Part shown: positions 9,258 to 16,851 of the stretch, one piece after another
How positions within the stretch are numbered: the first letter of the stretch is position 1
Layout of the letters: every line of letters begins with the position of its first letter
Source of the DNA: Ichthyobacteriaceae bacterium
GTDB lineage: Bacteria > Bacteroidota > Bacteroidia > Flavobacteriales > JADGDT01
Assembly (NCBI GenBank): GCA_016744755.1
Contig: JADGDT010000010.1
Location: 1 to 50,907, forward strand
DNA length: 50,907 bases
Direction: 5' to 3'
Program-made: the position numbers and the translations under genes
Notes under the pieces: generated by a model
What the model was told of the DNA's origin: nothing
Database searches by the model: none
Seen by the model: only the letters and a program-made list of their open reading frames with translations

Positions 9258-9307
9258 TCAAGCACATTTAAAGTTTGCTCGTGCCTCACAAATTTAAAAG
9301 AGCTTTC
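9258..9307. repeat. Right copy of the ~50-bp direct repeat flanking the AbiE/Hsd island
   Basis: This segment begins 11 bases after the hsdR stop and matches 131-179 in the same orientation (TCAAGCACATTT, TTTGCTCGTGCCTCACAAA, AAAAGAGCTTTC). It marks the right edge of the island. The flanking sequence CACGCCAACGCTAGCAAG has no gene. Confidence 0.75.
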
Positions 9308-9349
9308 ACGCCAACGCTAGCAAGTTTGCGGAAAGAAAAAAAGCCAGAC

Positions 9350-9545
9350 ACCTAACAATGTATAAAAAACATAGGGCAGTTTGTGCTAAACTCTAAGGTC
9401 TGTACATATTAACAAAGTCCGCTAAATATAAAATTTGGCATTTAAGAGAAAAATAAAAGCAAAATATTTATATTTAGCTAAGTAATAAACCGAAACGAAA
9501 TTGCTTATTTATTGCCCTACGTTTCTTATACTAACCGTTCTACAT
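9350..9545. repeat. Long hairpin boundary element A
   Basis: The outer arms GTATAAAAAACATAGGGCA (9360-9378) and TGCCCTACGTTTCTTATAC (9513-9531) pair at 17 of 19 positions. An inner perfect 12-bp stem pairs GCTAAATATAAA (9421-9432) with TTTATATTTAGC (9467-9478). The left end reads ACCTAACAA and the right end ends in GTTCTAC. There is no gene here; the element fills most of the gap between hsdR and the AraC gene. Confidence 0.6.
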
Positions 9546-9573
9546 AAGCTAAAAAAAGACAAATGAAATAATA

Positions 9574-10443
9574 ATGACAAATGAGATAAAAGAATATGTT
9601 TTCAGAAAGGAGATTGAGACTGTTGGATTTGAAATTATCAAGTTAGATTATTTCTTTAATGAGCGTTCAAGTATTGAAGTTGTAAATCCTCACAAAATCA
9701 ATTTTTATATCATATTGTTTATCACAGAGGGAGAAGGGAAACACAGTATTGACTTTAAAACGTATAATTATTCTAAAGGTAGTATATTGTTTGTTGAAAA
9801 AAATCAAGTACACGCTTGGAAGCAATCCAAAAATATTGATGGATTCTTAATCCTTTTTACAGAAGAATACTTGTATAATAACCAAATCAAATTTCAAGAT
9901 ATTTCATATACCTACCCATACAATAATAGTCTTTATCAACCTATTATAAATTTAAGTAAGCAAAACTACAAAACCTTTTACTCCCTAATTAGCTATCTTT
10001 TTCAAGAATATTACTTACAGAACACTCCTGTTAAACAAGAAATTTTACAAAATCTTTTAAGAACTACATTACTTAAAATTAGGTCTTACCCTTCAAAAGA
10101 ACACAAAGACATTGATTCTGATAAAAAGGATTTATTCATTCGTTTTCAAAAGATATTGGAAGAAAAAATTTCACTCACACGAAATGCGAAAGATTATTGT
10201 GTTTCACTTAATACTACTTATAGAAAACTCAACACCACTTGTAAGACATTAACCAATAAAACAATTAAAGAGTTTATTGATGACTTTTTAATCTTAAAAG
10301 CAAAACGGTTATTATCAGGAAGAGTGATAGGCATAGGTGAAATAGCTTACAGCCTTGGTTTTGACGAAGTAACAAATTTCACAAAATTCTTTAAAAAACA
10401 TACAAGCCAAACTCCAAAATCATTTACAGAATCAGCTAAATAA
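9574..10443 (+). CDS. AraC-family transcriptional regulator
   Basis: This 289-residue protein has an N-terminal cupin-like sensing region (about 25-110, with EGEGKHSIDFKTY and FVEKNQVHAW). The C-terminal double helix-turn-helix covers about 190-285 and includes the typical second helix IGEIAYSLGFDEVTNFTKFF and the ending HTSQTPKSF. AraC regulators of this build usually activate an adjacent operon on sensing a small molecule. It lies 104 bases upstream of a co-directional cluster for NTF2-like proteins and ergothioneine enzymes. A matched pair of direct repeats begins right after its stop. The ligand is unknown; histidine- or thiol-related compounds are possible but unsupported by sequence. 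Confidence 0.9.
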   Translation: MTNEIKEYVFRKEIETVGFEIIKLDYFFNERSSIEVVNPHKINFYIILFITEGEGKHSIDFKTYNYSKGSILFVEKNQVHAWKQSKNIDGFLILFTEEYLYNNQIKFQDISYTYPYNNSLYQPIINLSKQNYKTFYSLISYLFQEYYLQNTPVKQEILQNLLRTTLLKIRSYPSKEHKDIDSDKKDLFIRFQKILEEKISLTRNAKDYCVSLNTTYRKLNTTCKTLTNKTIKEFIDDFLILKAKRLLSGRVIGIGEIAYSLGFDEVTNFTKFFKKHTSQTPKSFTESAK

Positions 10444-10456
10444 TTTTATTTCCGTC

Positions 10457-10517
10457 AAGATTAACCATTCTTACTAAAGACTAACCTTTTGCAAAGGCTA
10501 TACTCCTACTACTTTTG
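10457..10517 (+). promoter_or_regulatory. AraC-type direct repeats and promoter of the NTF2/egt cluster
   Basis: AAGATTAACC (10457-10466) and AAGACTAACC (10477-10486) are direct repeats exactly 20 bp apart, nine of ten bases identical. Downstream is a Bacteroidota promoter: TTG at 10489-10491, an 18-base gap, then TACTTTTG at 10510-10517. The gene starts at 10548. Tandem half-sites two helical turns apart, abutting the -33 element, are the usual layout for activation by an AraC dimer. Confidence 0.7.
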
Positions 10518-10547
10518 TGCTATTAATTAATTATAAACAATAATAGT

Positions 10548-11432
10548 ATGAAAAAAATGACAATTATGAGTGTAGTATTAGCAATGGCAATAAGCTCTTG
10601 CTCTCAAGCACAACAAAAACAAGAAGTATCAATAAAAGACGATACGCAAGAAACAAAAACTGTAGTAACGCTATCAAATAAAGAAAAAGCAGTAGCCTTA
10701 CTTACAAGTATCCAAACTGGAGAGCAAGCTCCTGTAGGATACATTAATCCCAATAAATACATACAGCATAATTTAGGAATTGCAGATGGATTAGCAGGTT
10801 TTGGAGCAGTTTTACAAAACGCACCAGAAGGAGGTTTTAAAGTAAGTGTAATAAGAACATTTCAAGATGGCGATTATGTTTTTACTCAAACAGATTATGA
10901 CTTTTTTGGACCAAAAATTGGCTTTGATGTATTTCGCTTTGAAGATGGGTTAATCGTTGAGCATTGGGATAATTTAGCTCCAAAAAGTGATAAACAAAAC
11001 CCAAGTGGACACACACAGCTGGACGGAACAACAACGGTTGAAGATTTAAAGAAAACAGAGGAAAACAAAACCTTGGTTGAAGACTTTGTAAATACCATTT
11101 TAATTGGTCAAAAATATGAAGAGTCAGCAAGATTTTTTGATGGCGACAACTACATTCAACACAATACACAAGTGCCTGATGGAGTTTCTGGTTTCGGTGC
11201 AGCTGTAAAAGCTATGGCGGAACAAGGAATATTTATGGTTTACACTAAAACACATAAAATTCTTGGAGAAGGAAATTTTGTTTTAGTAATGAGCGAAGGA
11301 ACTTTTGGAGGAAAGCCAACAGCTTTCTACGATTTATTTAGAGTAGAAAATGGAAAAATTGCTGAACATTGGGATGTAACCGAAACAATTCCAGCAAAAG
11401 AAAATTGGAAAAATAGTAATGGAAAATTTTAA
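10548..11432 (+). CDS. Lipoprotein with two tandem NTF2/SnoaL-like domains
   Basis: This 294-residue protein starts with a lipoprotein signal (MKKMTIMSVVLAMAISSC, lipobox cysteine at 18), so it should be anchored in an envelope membrane. Two SnoaL-like domains follow (about 45-150 and 165-290). They share YIQHN near their starts and F(R)xxxGxIxEHWD near their ends. SnoaL-like folds bind or convert small hydrophobic or polar ligands; a specific reaction cannot be read. It is the first gene after the AraC-linked promoter and lies 11 bases before a cytoplasmic paralogue. Internal duplication is clear; function is unknown. Confidence 0.82.
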   Translation: MKKMTIMSVVLAMAISSCSQAQQKQEVSIKDDTQETKTVVTLSNKEKAVALLTSIQTGEQAPVGYINPNKYIQHNLGIADGLAGFGAVLQNAPEGGFKVSVIRTFQDGDYVFTQTDYDFFGPKIGFDVFRFEDGLIVEHWDNLAPKSDKQNPSGHTQLDGTTTVEDLKKTEENKTLVEDFVNTILIGQKYEESARFFDGDNYIQHNTQVPDGVSGFGAAVKAMAEQGIFMVYTKTHKILGEGNFVLVMSEGTFGGKPTAFYDLFRVENGKIAEHWDVTETIPAKENWKNSNGKF

Positions 11433-11443
11433 AAGGCTAAATA

Positions 11444-12214
11444 ATGAGCAATAAATTAGAAAACGCAAAAAAACTCTATCTCGAAGGAATTCGAGATGGA
11501 AAAATGGAAGTTGTTAAAGAATACTCTGGTGATAGATATACTCAACATAGTACAGGTGTAAAAGATGGTTCACAGGGTTTTATGGATTTCTTCAAAGACT
11601 TTCTTGAACGAACAAAAGACCGAGATATAAGAGTTATTAGAGCTATCGAAGATGGAAATTTTGTTTTTGTACAAGTATTTCAAGACATAGATAATGGTGA
11701 GGCAAAATGGATTACCACAGATATGTTTGATACTGATGATAACGACAAATTAATTGAACATTGGGATGTAATTTCTCCTTACAAGGAAATAAGCGAATCA
11801 GTGAATGGAAATGATATGATCTTGGGAGGTTTCGAACTTAAAGACCTTGATAAGACAGAAGAAAATAAAGCGGTAGTTCGTAGTTTTTTTGTAGATATTT
11901 TCCAGAATAGAAATCATAAAGACTTGGGTAAATACATCTCTACAGAAAAATATATTCAGCACAACCCAAATGTTCCTGATGGTTTTGAAGCAGTACAGGT
12001 TTTTTTAGCTACACAAGATTTTAATTATGATTTTATCTTTAAAGTAATGGGGCAAGGAGATCACGTAGTAAGTTACGGAAAATCCACTTATAACGGTCAA
12101 GAGTTTGCTGTGTTTGACCTTTTTAGAATCGAGAACGGGAAAATCGTTGAACATTGGGACAATATGGAACCTATTCCTCCAAGAGAAGAATGGGCGAATA
12201 CTGGTAAATTTTAA
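11444..12214 (+). CDS. Cytoplasmic protein with two tandem NTF2/SnoaL-like domains
   Basis: This 256-residue protein without a signal peptide is a paralogue of the upstream lipoprotein. The first domain (about 1-115) has YTQHSTGVKDG and LIEHWDVISPY. The second (about 130-250) has YIQHNPNVPDG and FRIENGKIVEHWDNMEPIP. The YxQH and EHWD residues line the cone-shaped pocket in this fold family. It sits 11 bases after the lipoprotein gene and nine bases before egtB, so it is probably co-transcribed. The paired envelope and cytoplasmic versions suggest the same ligand is met in two compartments, which is inference. Confidence 0.82.
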   Translation: MSNKLENAKKLYLEGIRDGKMEVVKEYSGDRYTQHSTGVKDGSQGFMDFFKDFLERTKDRDIRVIRAIEDGNFVFVQVFQDIDNGEAKWITTDMFDTDDNDKLIEHWDVISPYKEISESVNGNDMILGGFELKDLDKTEENKAVVRSFFVDIFQNRNHKDLGKYISTEKYIQHNPNVPDGFEAVQVFLATQDFNYDFIFKVMGQGDHVVSYGKSTYNGQEFAVFDLFRIENGKIVEHWDNMEPIPPREEWANTGKF

Positions 12215-12223
12215 TTATCTATT

Positions 12224-13372
12224 ATGAAAACTATAGAAAATTTTAATGCAATAAGAAAATATTCTGAGACACTATGTAAACCTCTAAAAACAGAGGATTA
12301 CGTAGTTCAGATTGCTACTTTTACAAGTCCTGCCAAATGGCATTTAGGACATACAACTTGGTTCTTTGAAGAATTTATTCTGAAAAGTTTTGCTAAAAAC
12401 TACACGCAATTTGATGAGAATTTCAACTTCATTTTCAATAGCTATTATAACAATGCTGGCGACCGTGTAAAAAGAGCTGATAGAGGGAATATTTCTCGTC
12501 CAACAGTAGAACGAGTTTATGCCTACCGAGAATATGTAAATGAAGCTATAATAGATTTATTATCTCAAAATTCTAATGAGAAAATAATAGAACTACTTAA
12601 ATTGGGTTTAAATCACGAACAGCAACACCAAGAATTATTTTTGACAGACATAAAATATATGTTTGGTAATAATCCATTATTCCCCGCATACGATACAGGT
12701 TTTAAACTCATTAATGATGAGAATAAAGAATCTGGTTTTGTAAACATAAAAGAAGGTGTTTATGAAGTTGGATTTAAAGGAGATGATTTTTGTTATGATA
12801 ATGAGCTTAATCCACACAAGGTTTATCTTAATGATTTTGAGGTTAGTAAATCACTTGTAACCAACGGAGAGTTTATTGAATTTATAGAATCTGGAGGGTA
12901 TCAAGATTTTAACCTCTGGTTAGAAGAAGGCCTACATTGGAAAGAGAAAAACAATATTGACTGCCCTTTGTATTGGCTAAAAAAAGATGACGTATGGTTT
13001 CAATATACCTTGGCAGGTTTACAAAAAGTAAACTCAAAAAACATATTAACACATATTAGCTTTTATGAAGCCGCTGCCTTTGCCGAATGGAAAGAAATGC
13101 GACTACCTACCGAGTTTGAATGGGAAATAGCTTCTGAAAAAATAAATTGGGGACAACGTTGGGAATGGACAAATAGTGCCTACTTGCCCTATCCTAAGTT
13201 TAAAAAAGTCAAAGGAGCTGTTGGCGAATACAATGGTAAATTTATGGACAAACAAAAAGTGCTAAAAGGTGCTTCTGTTGCCACTTCAAAAAATCATAGT
13301 CGAAAAACCTACCGTAATTTTTTCTATTCAGAAGAAAGATGGCAGTTTACAGGTATACGTTTAGTAAAATGA
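12224..13372 (+). CDS. egtB: EgtB-type sulfoxide synthase (ergothioneine biosynthesis)
   Basis: This 382-residue protein has an N-terminal DinB-like iron-binding domain and a C-terminal formylglycine-generating-enzyme-like domain. Candidate iron ligands are His43 in WHLGHTTWF and His131/His135 in the HEQQHQE motif. GDRVKRADRGNISRPTVE is a typical family stretch, as are the C-terminal LPTEFEWE, GEYNGKF and TYRNFF. EgtB is a non-haem iron enzyme that couples hercynine with gamma-Glu-Cys or Cys and O2. OvoA is related but usually carries its own methyltransferase; here the methyltransferase is the separate next gene of EgtD type, which favours EgtB. The preferred thiol donor cannot be read. Stop and egtD start overlap (ATGA). 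Confidence 0.88.
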   Translation: MKTIENFNAIRKYSETLCKPLKTEDYVVQIATFTSPAKWHLGHTTWFFEEFILKSFAKNYTQFDENFNFIFNSYYNNAGDRVKRADRGNISRPTVERVYAYREYVNEAIIDLLSQNSNEKIIELLKLGLNHEQQHQELFLTDIKYMFGNNPLFPAYDTGFKLINDENKESGFVNIKEGVYEVGFKGDDFCYDNELNPHKVYLNDFEVSKSLVTNGEFIEFIESGGYQDFNLWLEEGLHWKEKNNIDCPLYWLKKDDVWFQYTLAGLQKVNSKNILTHISFYEAAAFAEWKEMRLPTEFEWEIASEKINWGQRWEWTNSAYLPYPKFKKVKGAVGEYNGKFMDKQKVLKGASVATSKNHSRKTYRNFFYSEERWQFTGIRLVK

Positions 13373-14328
13373 TAGAGCAATTTAAAAAAGATGTAGATAA
13401 TGGATTAAGTGCTACTCCAAAAACGCTCCCGTCAAAATATTTTTACGATAAAAAAGGAGATGACTTATTTGTACAAATAATGAACTTGCCTGAATATTAT
13501 GTAACTAGGGCTGAACTGGATATTTTCACAAATCAAACTCAAAATATCATAGACGCTTTACAGCTAAATCCTGATATATATTTTGAACTCATTGAACTTG
13601 GTGCAGGAGATGGACTAAAAACAAAAGAGCTTTTAAAATTATTAGATAAACAGAATTATAAGTTTGATTACCTTCCTATTGATATATCTCAAAATTCACT
13701 TAATAATCTTGAAAATACGATAAATAAAAAACTGCCTAATATTTCTATAAAAAAGCAACAAGGTGATTATTTTCAGGTTTTAGAGTCATTAAAAGATAGT
13801 CACCACCCCAAAGTAGTATTGTTTTTAGGTTCAAATATTGGCAATATGACCGATGAAATGGCAAGTAATTTCATCTATGAATTAGGAGAAAGTCTTTGTG
13901 CTAAGGATAGACTATTTTTAGGTGTTGATTTAATAAAATCAGAATCCATTGTACTTCCCGCATACAATGACAGCAAAGGAATTACTCGTGATTTCAATTT
14001 AAATTTATTACTAAGAATAAACCGGCAATTAGAAGCAAATTTTGACGTTAATACATTTAGGCACGAACCTGAATACTCGGAAAAAGAAGGTGTTGCTAAA
14101 AGCTTCTTGGTTAGCGATGTAAAACAAAGTGTATATATTAAAGCTATTGGGAAAACATATACTTTTGAAAAAGGAGAAAAGATTGCCACAGAAATTTCCC
14201 GAAAATATAATGATGTAATTATTCAAAAAATAATAAAGAAAACCGACTTCTTTATTACAGAAAAACTTACTGATAGCAATAACTATTTTTCTAATTATGT
14301 TTTAAATCGCACTATAAGTGAAAGTTAA
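13369..14328 (+). CDS. egtD: EgtD L-histidine N-alpha-methyltransferase
   Basis: This 319-residue SAM-dependent methyltransferase (DUF2260 fold) would trimethylate histidine to hercynine. Visible landmarks are KYFYDKKGDDLF, LPEYYVTRAELDI, the SAM loop ELGAGDGLKTKELL (Gly78 onward), DISQNSLNNL and FLGSNIGNM. The ATG at 13369 overlaps the egtB stop and is preferred to the in-frame ATG at 13339, which lies inside egtB. Together with egtB it gives the two central steps of ergothioneine synthesis. No EgtA, EgtC or EgtE C-S lyase homologue is adjacent. Confidence 0.9.
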   Translation: MIEQFKKDVDNGLSATPKTLPSKYFYDKKGDDLFVQIMNLPEYYVTRAELDIFTNQTQNIIDALQLNPDIYFELIELGAGDGLKTKELLKLLDKQNYKFDYLPIDISQNSLNNLENTINKKLPNISIKKQQGDYFQVLESLKDSHHPKVVLFLGSNIGNMTDEMASNFIYELGESLCAKDRLFLGVDLIKSESIVLPAYNDSKGITRDFNLNLLLRINRQLEANFDVNTFRHEPEYSEKEGVAKSFLVSDVKQSVYIKAIGKTYTFEKGEKIATEISRKYNDVIIQKIIKKTDFFITEKLTDSNNYFSNYVLNRTISES

Positions 14329-14971
14329 ATCCATTGGCATATTAGGTTTAGGTGACCAAACTACTCGTTTTTATATAAAAGAGCTAAATGATTATTATAA
14401 CGATAAAAACGGTGTACACTCTACTTACCCTTTCAAACTATTGAATACAAATTTTGATATAATAAACGATTTATTGCCCAACCCTTCTAAACAATTGGAA
14501 CGTATTGTTAAAGAGTATCTTGAAAAGATAATAGAATTAGACATTGAAGCTATTTTAATTCCAAATATCACATTACACGAAACAATAGACAAATTAAACA
14601 TTGAGACTACAATCATTCATCCAATACATTGTACTGTCTCAGAAATCAAACAAAACAATTATAAACAAGTTGTTTTGTTTGGTTCAACCTACACAATGGA
14701 ATCAAACTACATAAAATCCAATTTTGCGGAAAATGACATTAAAATTTTACTTCCTTCAAAAAAAGATATGCAATTTACGGATGAAGTTAGAAAACAAGTT
14801 TATCAAAAAATGGAAACTAAAGAGTTACTTGATAATTTTAATTTGATCATTAAAAAATATGCACAAAATAATGCTGTTGTAATTGCTTGTACGGAATTAT
14901 CCATTGCTTTAGAAAATGAAAATTTAAAAATCTTTGATATCGCACGTATTCAAATTAAACAGATTGTATAG
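14318..14971 (+). CDS. Asp/Glu racemase-superfamily protein lacking the first catalytic cysteine
   Basis: This 217-residue protein starts at GTG and overlaps egtD by 11 bases. The glycine-rich opening SIGILGLGDQTTRFY and the second-half motif VVIACTELSIAL (Cys191) identify the superfamily. The first catalytic site, normally PCNTAH, reads IPNITLH, so Asn83 replaces cysteine. Two-cysteine racemases use both residues as acid/base pairs; some relatives keep only one cysteine and act as one-sided racemases, isomerases or lyases. Its coupling to egtD suggests a role on an amino-acid-like substrate of the same pathway, which is unproven. Confidence 0.78.
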   Translation: MKVKSIGILGLGDQTTRFYIKELNDYYNDKNGVHSTYPFKLLNTNFDIINDLLPNPSKQLERIVKEYLEKIIELDIEAILIPNITLHETIDKLNIETTIIHPIHCTVSEIKQNNYKQVVLFGSTYTMESNYIKSNFAENDIKILLPSKKDMQFTDEVRKQVYQKMETKELLDNFNLIIKKYAQNNAVVIACTELSIALENENLKIFDIARIQIKQIV

Positions 14972-15182
14972 CTCAATTTTAAACAGATAAATTCAATTTT
15001 CTGTTCCATAGTTGTTGTTTCTTTCCAAGGCATAATAATCTGATTTTTATCTCAAATTACAACTTAAAAAGTGTAAACTATGTCCCTTTAACTTGTGTAA
15101 AGCAGGTCTCTTAACGAACAGTGTGCAAAAGTGCTCCTAAAAAATAATTTATTGTAAATAAGTAGCAATAAAACAGAACTAC
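14972..15182. other. Intergenic stretch without a recognisable gene
   Basis: About 210 AT-rich bases separate the racemase-like gene from the MntA/HepT promoter. No open frame of credible length, tRNA-like fold or strong terminator is visible. GTGTAAACTATGTCCC (around 15070) resembles an insertion-sequence end in flavour, but no matching partner was found. Confidence 0.4.
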
Positions 15183-15213
15183 TTGAACTTATGACAAAAT
15201 AATTTTATCTTTG
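15183..15213 (+). promoter_or_regulatory. Bacteroidota promoter of the mntA-hepT pair
   Basis: TTG at 15183-15185, a 20-base gap and TATCTTTG at 15206-15213 form an almost ideal -33/-7 promoter. The TTG inside the -7 box could be misread as a start codon at 15211; the promoter favours the ATG at 15226 instead. Confidence 0.7.
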
Positions 15214-15225
15214 AAAAAAAACATC

Positions 15226-15534
15226 ATGAATAGGATAATTTCAGAAAATCAGAATGAACTCACTAAATTATGTCAATCATTGAATATTAAAAGGATGAAC
15301 GTGTTTGGTTCTGTTGTATCTGGAGAATTCAATGCAAATAGTGATATAGATTTTTTGATTAAATTTTCTGAAAAATTATCAGGAGAACAATACACTGAAA
15401 ATTACTTTGAACTTCATTATAAATTAAGAAAAATATTCAATAGAGAAATTGATATAATTACCGAATCTACTTTATCAAACCCTTACTTTATTGAAAGTAT
15501 AAATAAATCTAAAAAACTAATCTATGAAGCTTGA
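15226..15534 (+). CDS. MntA-like minimal nucleotidyltransferase antitoxin
   Basis: This 102-residue protein has the nucleotidyltransferase signature FGSVVSGEFNANSDIDFLI (about 26-44), and Asp residues around EIDII later supply the third acidic site. MntA antitoxins AMPylate a tyrosine in the partner HepT to silence it. The ATG at 15226 follows a good promoter. The 3' end overlaps hepT by 11 bases, as in known mntA-hepT operons. Confidence 0.85.
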   Translation: MNRIISENQNELTKLCQSLNIKRMNVFGSVVSGEFNANSDIDFLIKFSEKLSGEQYTENYFELHYKLRKIFNREIDIITESTLSNPYFIESINKSKKLIYEA

Positions 15535-15865
15535 GGTTAAGAAGTATTTATACGATATTCAAACTTCAATAAATTCTGTAGAAGAATTTTTAGGAGGTAA
15601 AAAAGATTTTTTCGAATACAAGAAAAATAAATTGCTTAGACGAGGAATTGAAAGAGAAATAGAAATCATTGGAGAGGCAATGAATAGAGTTCTTAAAATT
15701 CAACCTGAATGTAGAATTGAAAATGCTCGAAAAATAGTAGATACACGTAATTGGGTAATTCATGCCTACGATAGTGTCGATGATGTCGTAATTTGGAATA
15801 TAGTTTCAAATCATCTTCCAAAGTTAAAGGTAGAAATAGACAACTTGCTGAACACTAAAGATTAG
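15524..15865 (+). CDS. HepT-like HEPN ribonuclease toxin (DUF86)
   Basis: This 113-residue helical protein carries the HEPN RX4HXY motif as RNWVIHAY (about residues 74-81), the catalytic and AMPylation site of HepT toxins. LLRRGIEREIEIIGEAMNRV is the characteristic second helix. It overlaps the MntA-like gene, giving a complete type VII pair. Both active sites look intact. Confidence 0.87.
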   Translation: MKLEVKKYLYDIQTSINSVEEFLGGKKDFFEYKKNKLLRRGIEREIEIIGEAMNRVLKIQPECRIENARKIVDTRNWVIHAYDSVDDVVIWNIVSNHLPKLKVEIDNLLNTKD

Positions 15866-15952
15866 ACCTATCTCAAAAAAGAGGTTAAGTAAGACTCTTA
15901 CAATATTAAGAAAATTAATTATGTTCTCGTCTGGTCGTAGAACACCGAAAAG

Positions 15953-16141
15953 CTAACAAAACCTATAGCGCATATGGCGTACAATTATTCTTTTTTATAA
16001 AATTTATTCAATGAAAAACACCTTCGCAAGCTTATTTTTTCTATTTTTAAAAAGGTAATTTATAGAAAAAATAAACTTGCTTATTGGTACTTTACAACGT
16101 TATTGAAAAACGCCATCCGCACCATAGCCCAGTCGTTGTAG
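15953..16141. repeat. Long hairpin boundary element B
   Basis: The outer arms CTATAGCGCATATGGCGT (15963-15980) and ACGCCATCCGCACCATAG (16110-16127) pair at 14 of 18 positions. A strong inner stem pairs GCAAGCTTATTTTTTCTAT (16026-16044) with ATAGAAAAAATAAACTTGC (16062-16080), 18 of 19. The left end is CTAACAA and the right end is GTTGTAG. The element fills the 321-base gap after hepT; no gene is seen in it. Confidence 0.6.
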
Positions 16142-16186
16142 CTAAGCTTAAGACATTCTGCTAAATTCAAAATTAAATATATTTTC

Positions 16187-16831
16187 ATGAAAAGAATAAT
16201 AGCATTTATAAAACTAATTGGTATCATTTTCGTGTCTATCATGTTCATTGGAACTGTTATGATAATTGTAATACTAGCTGGATATAAATTTTCATGGAAA
16301 AAATACATTGATAAAAAACAAGTAATAGAATTTTCTGAATTAATAAACAGTTCTGATAAATTACCTGAAAATTTCTATTATATATATGATAAAATCTACC
16401 CAAGTAAAAGAAAAACAACTATATGGGAAACATATACAATCGGACAATTATTATATAGTTTAAATTTAAAAGATAGAACTGAAATTATCAGTCCTACAAG
16501 AACTTTAAGTGGAATGGCATATTATTCGTTTGTAACTAATATAAAACCATCTAGGCCTACAAACTATCCTGTATATTTTTCTATTGGTGTTGATGAAAAT
16601 ACAACTCCTCAAAAATGTTTTGACTACTATATGTCAATATATGATTTCGGTGATATGATAATTGGGATAAGAAATATGAGTATAAAAATGTATGATAAAA
16701 AATTAGAAAAATTAACTGATGATGAAATTATTGAAATAATTGCATTTATGAATGTTCCCATTCTTAGAATTGATTTTGAATACGATAGATTAATGGATGA
16801 AAAAAATAAATTGAAATTACGAATAGAATAG
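16187..16831 (+). CDS. Membrane-anchored protein with a divergent transglycosylase (GT51-like) domain
   Basis: This 214-residue protein has one N-terminal membrane helix (about 8-32) and an outside domain. The last 60 residues, GIRNMSIKMYDKKLEKLTD then DEIIEIIAFMNVPIL, resemble the end of the peptidoglycan glycosyltransferase domain (YFGK...LTLAEAALLA...P). The N-terminal catalytic glutamate motif of true GT51 enzymes is not seen, so activity is doubtful. It stands alone between hairpin element B and the recombinase remnant. The family link is by pattern only and could be wrong. Confidence 0.5.
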   Translation: MKRIIAFIKLIGIIFVSIMFIGTVMIIVILAGYKFSWKKYIDKKQVIEFSELINSSDKLPENFYYIYDKIYPSKRKTTIWETYTIGQLLYSLNLKDRTEIISPTRTLSGMAYYSFVTNIKPSRPTNYPVYFSIGVDENTTPQKCFDYYMSIYDFGDMIIGIRNMSIKMYDKKLEKLTDDEIIEIIAFMNVPILRIDFEYDRLMDEKNKLKLRIE

Positions 16832-16851
16832 CCTAGCTACAATAAATAGGA

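Noticed and set aside
13339-13371. Longer EgtD starting inside egtB
   Set aside because: The extra ten residues are an out-of-frame reading of conserved egtB sequence; the ATGA overlap at 13369 is more natural.
15060-15130. Possible IS end near GTGTAAACTATGTCCC
   Set aside because: No matching inverted repeat or transposase trace was found around it.
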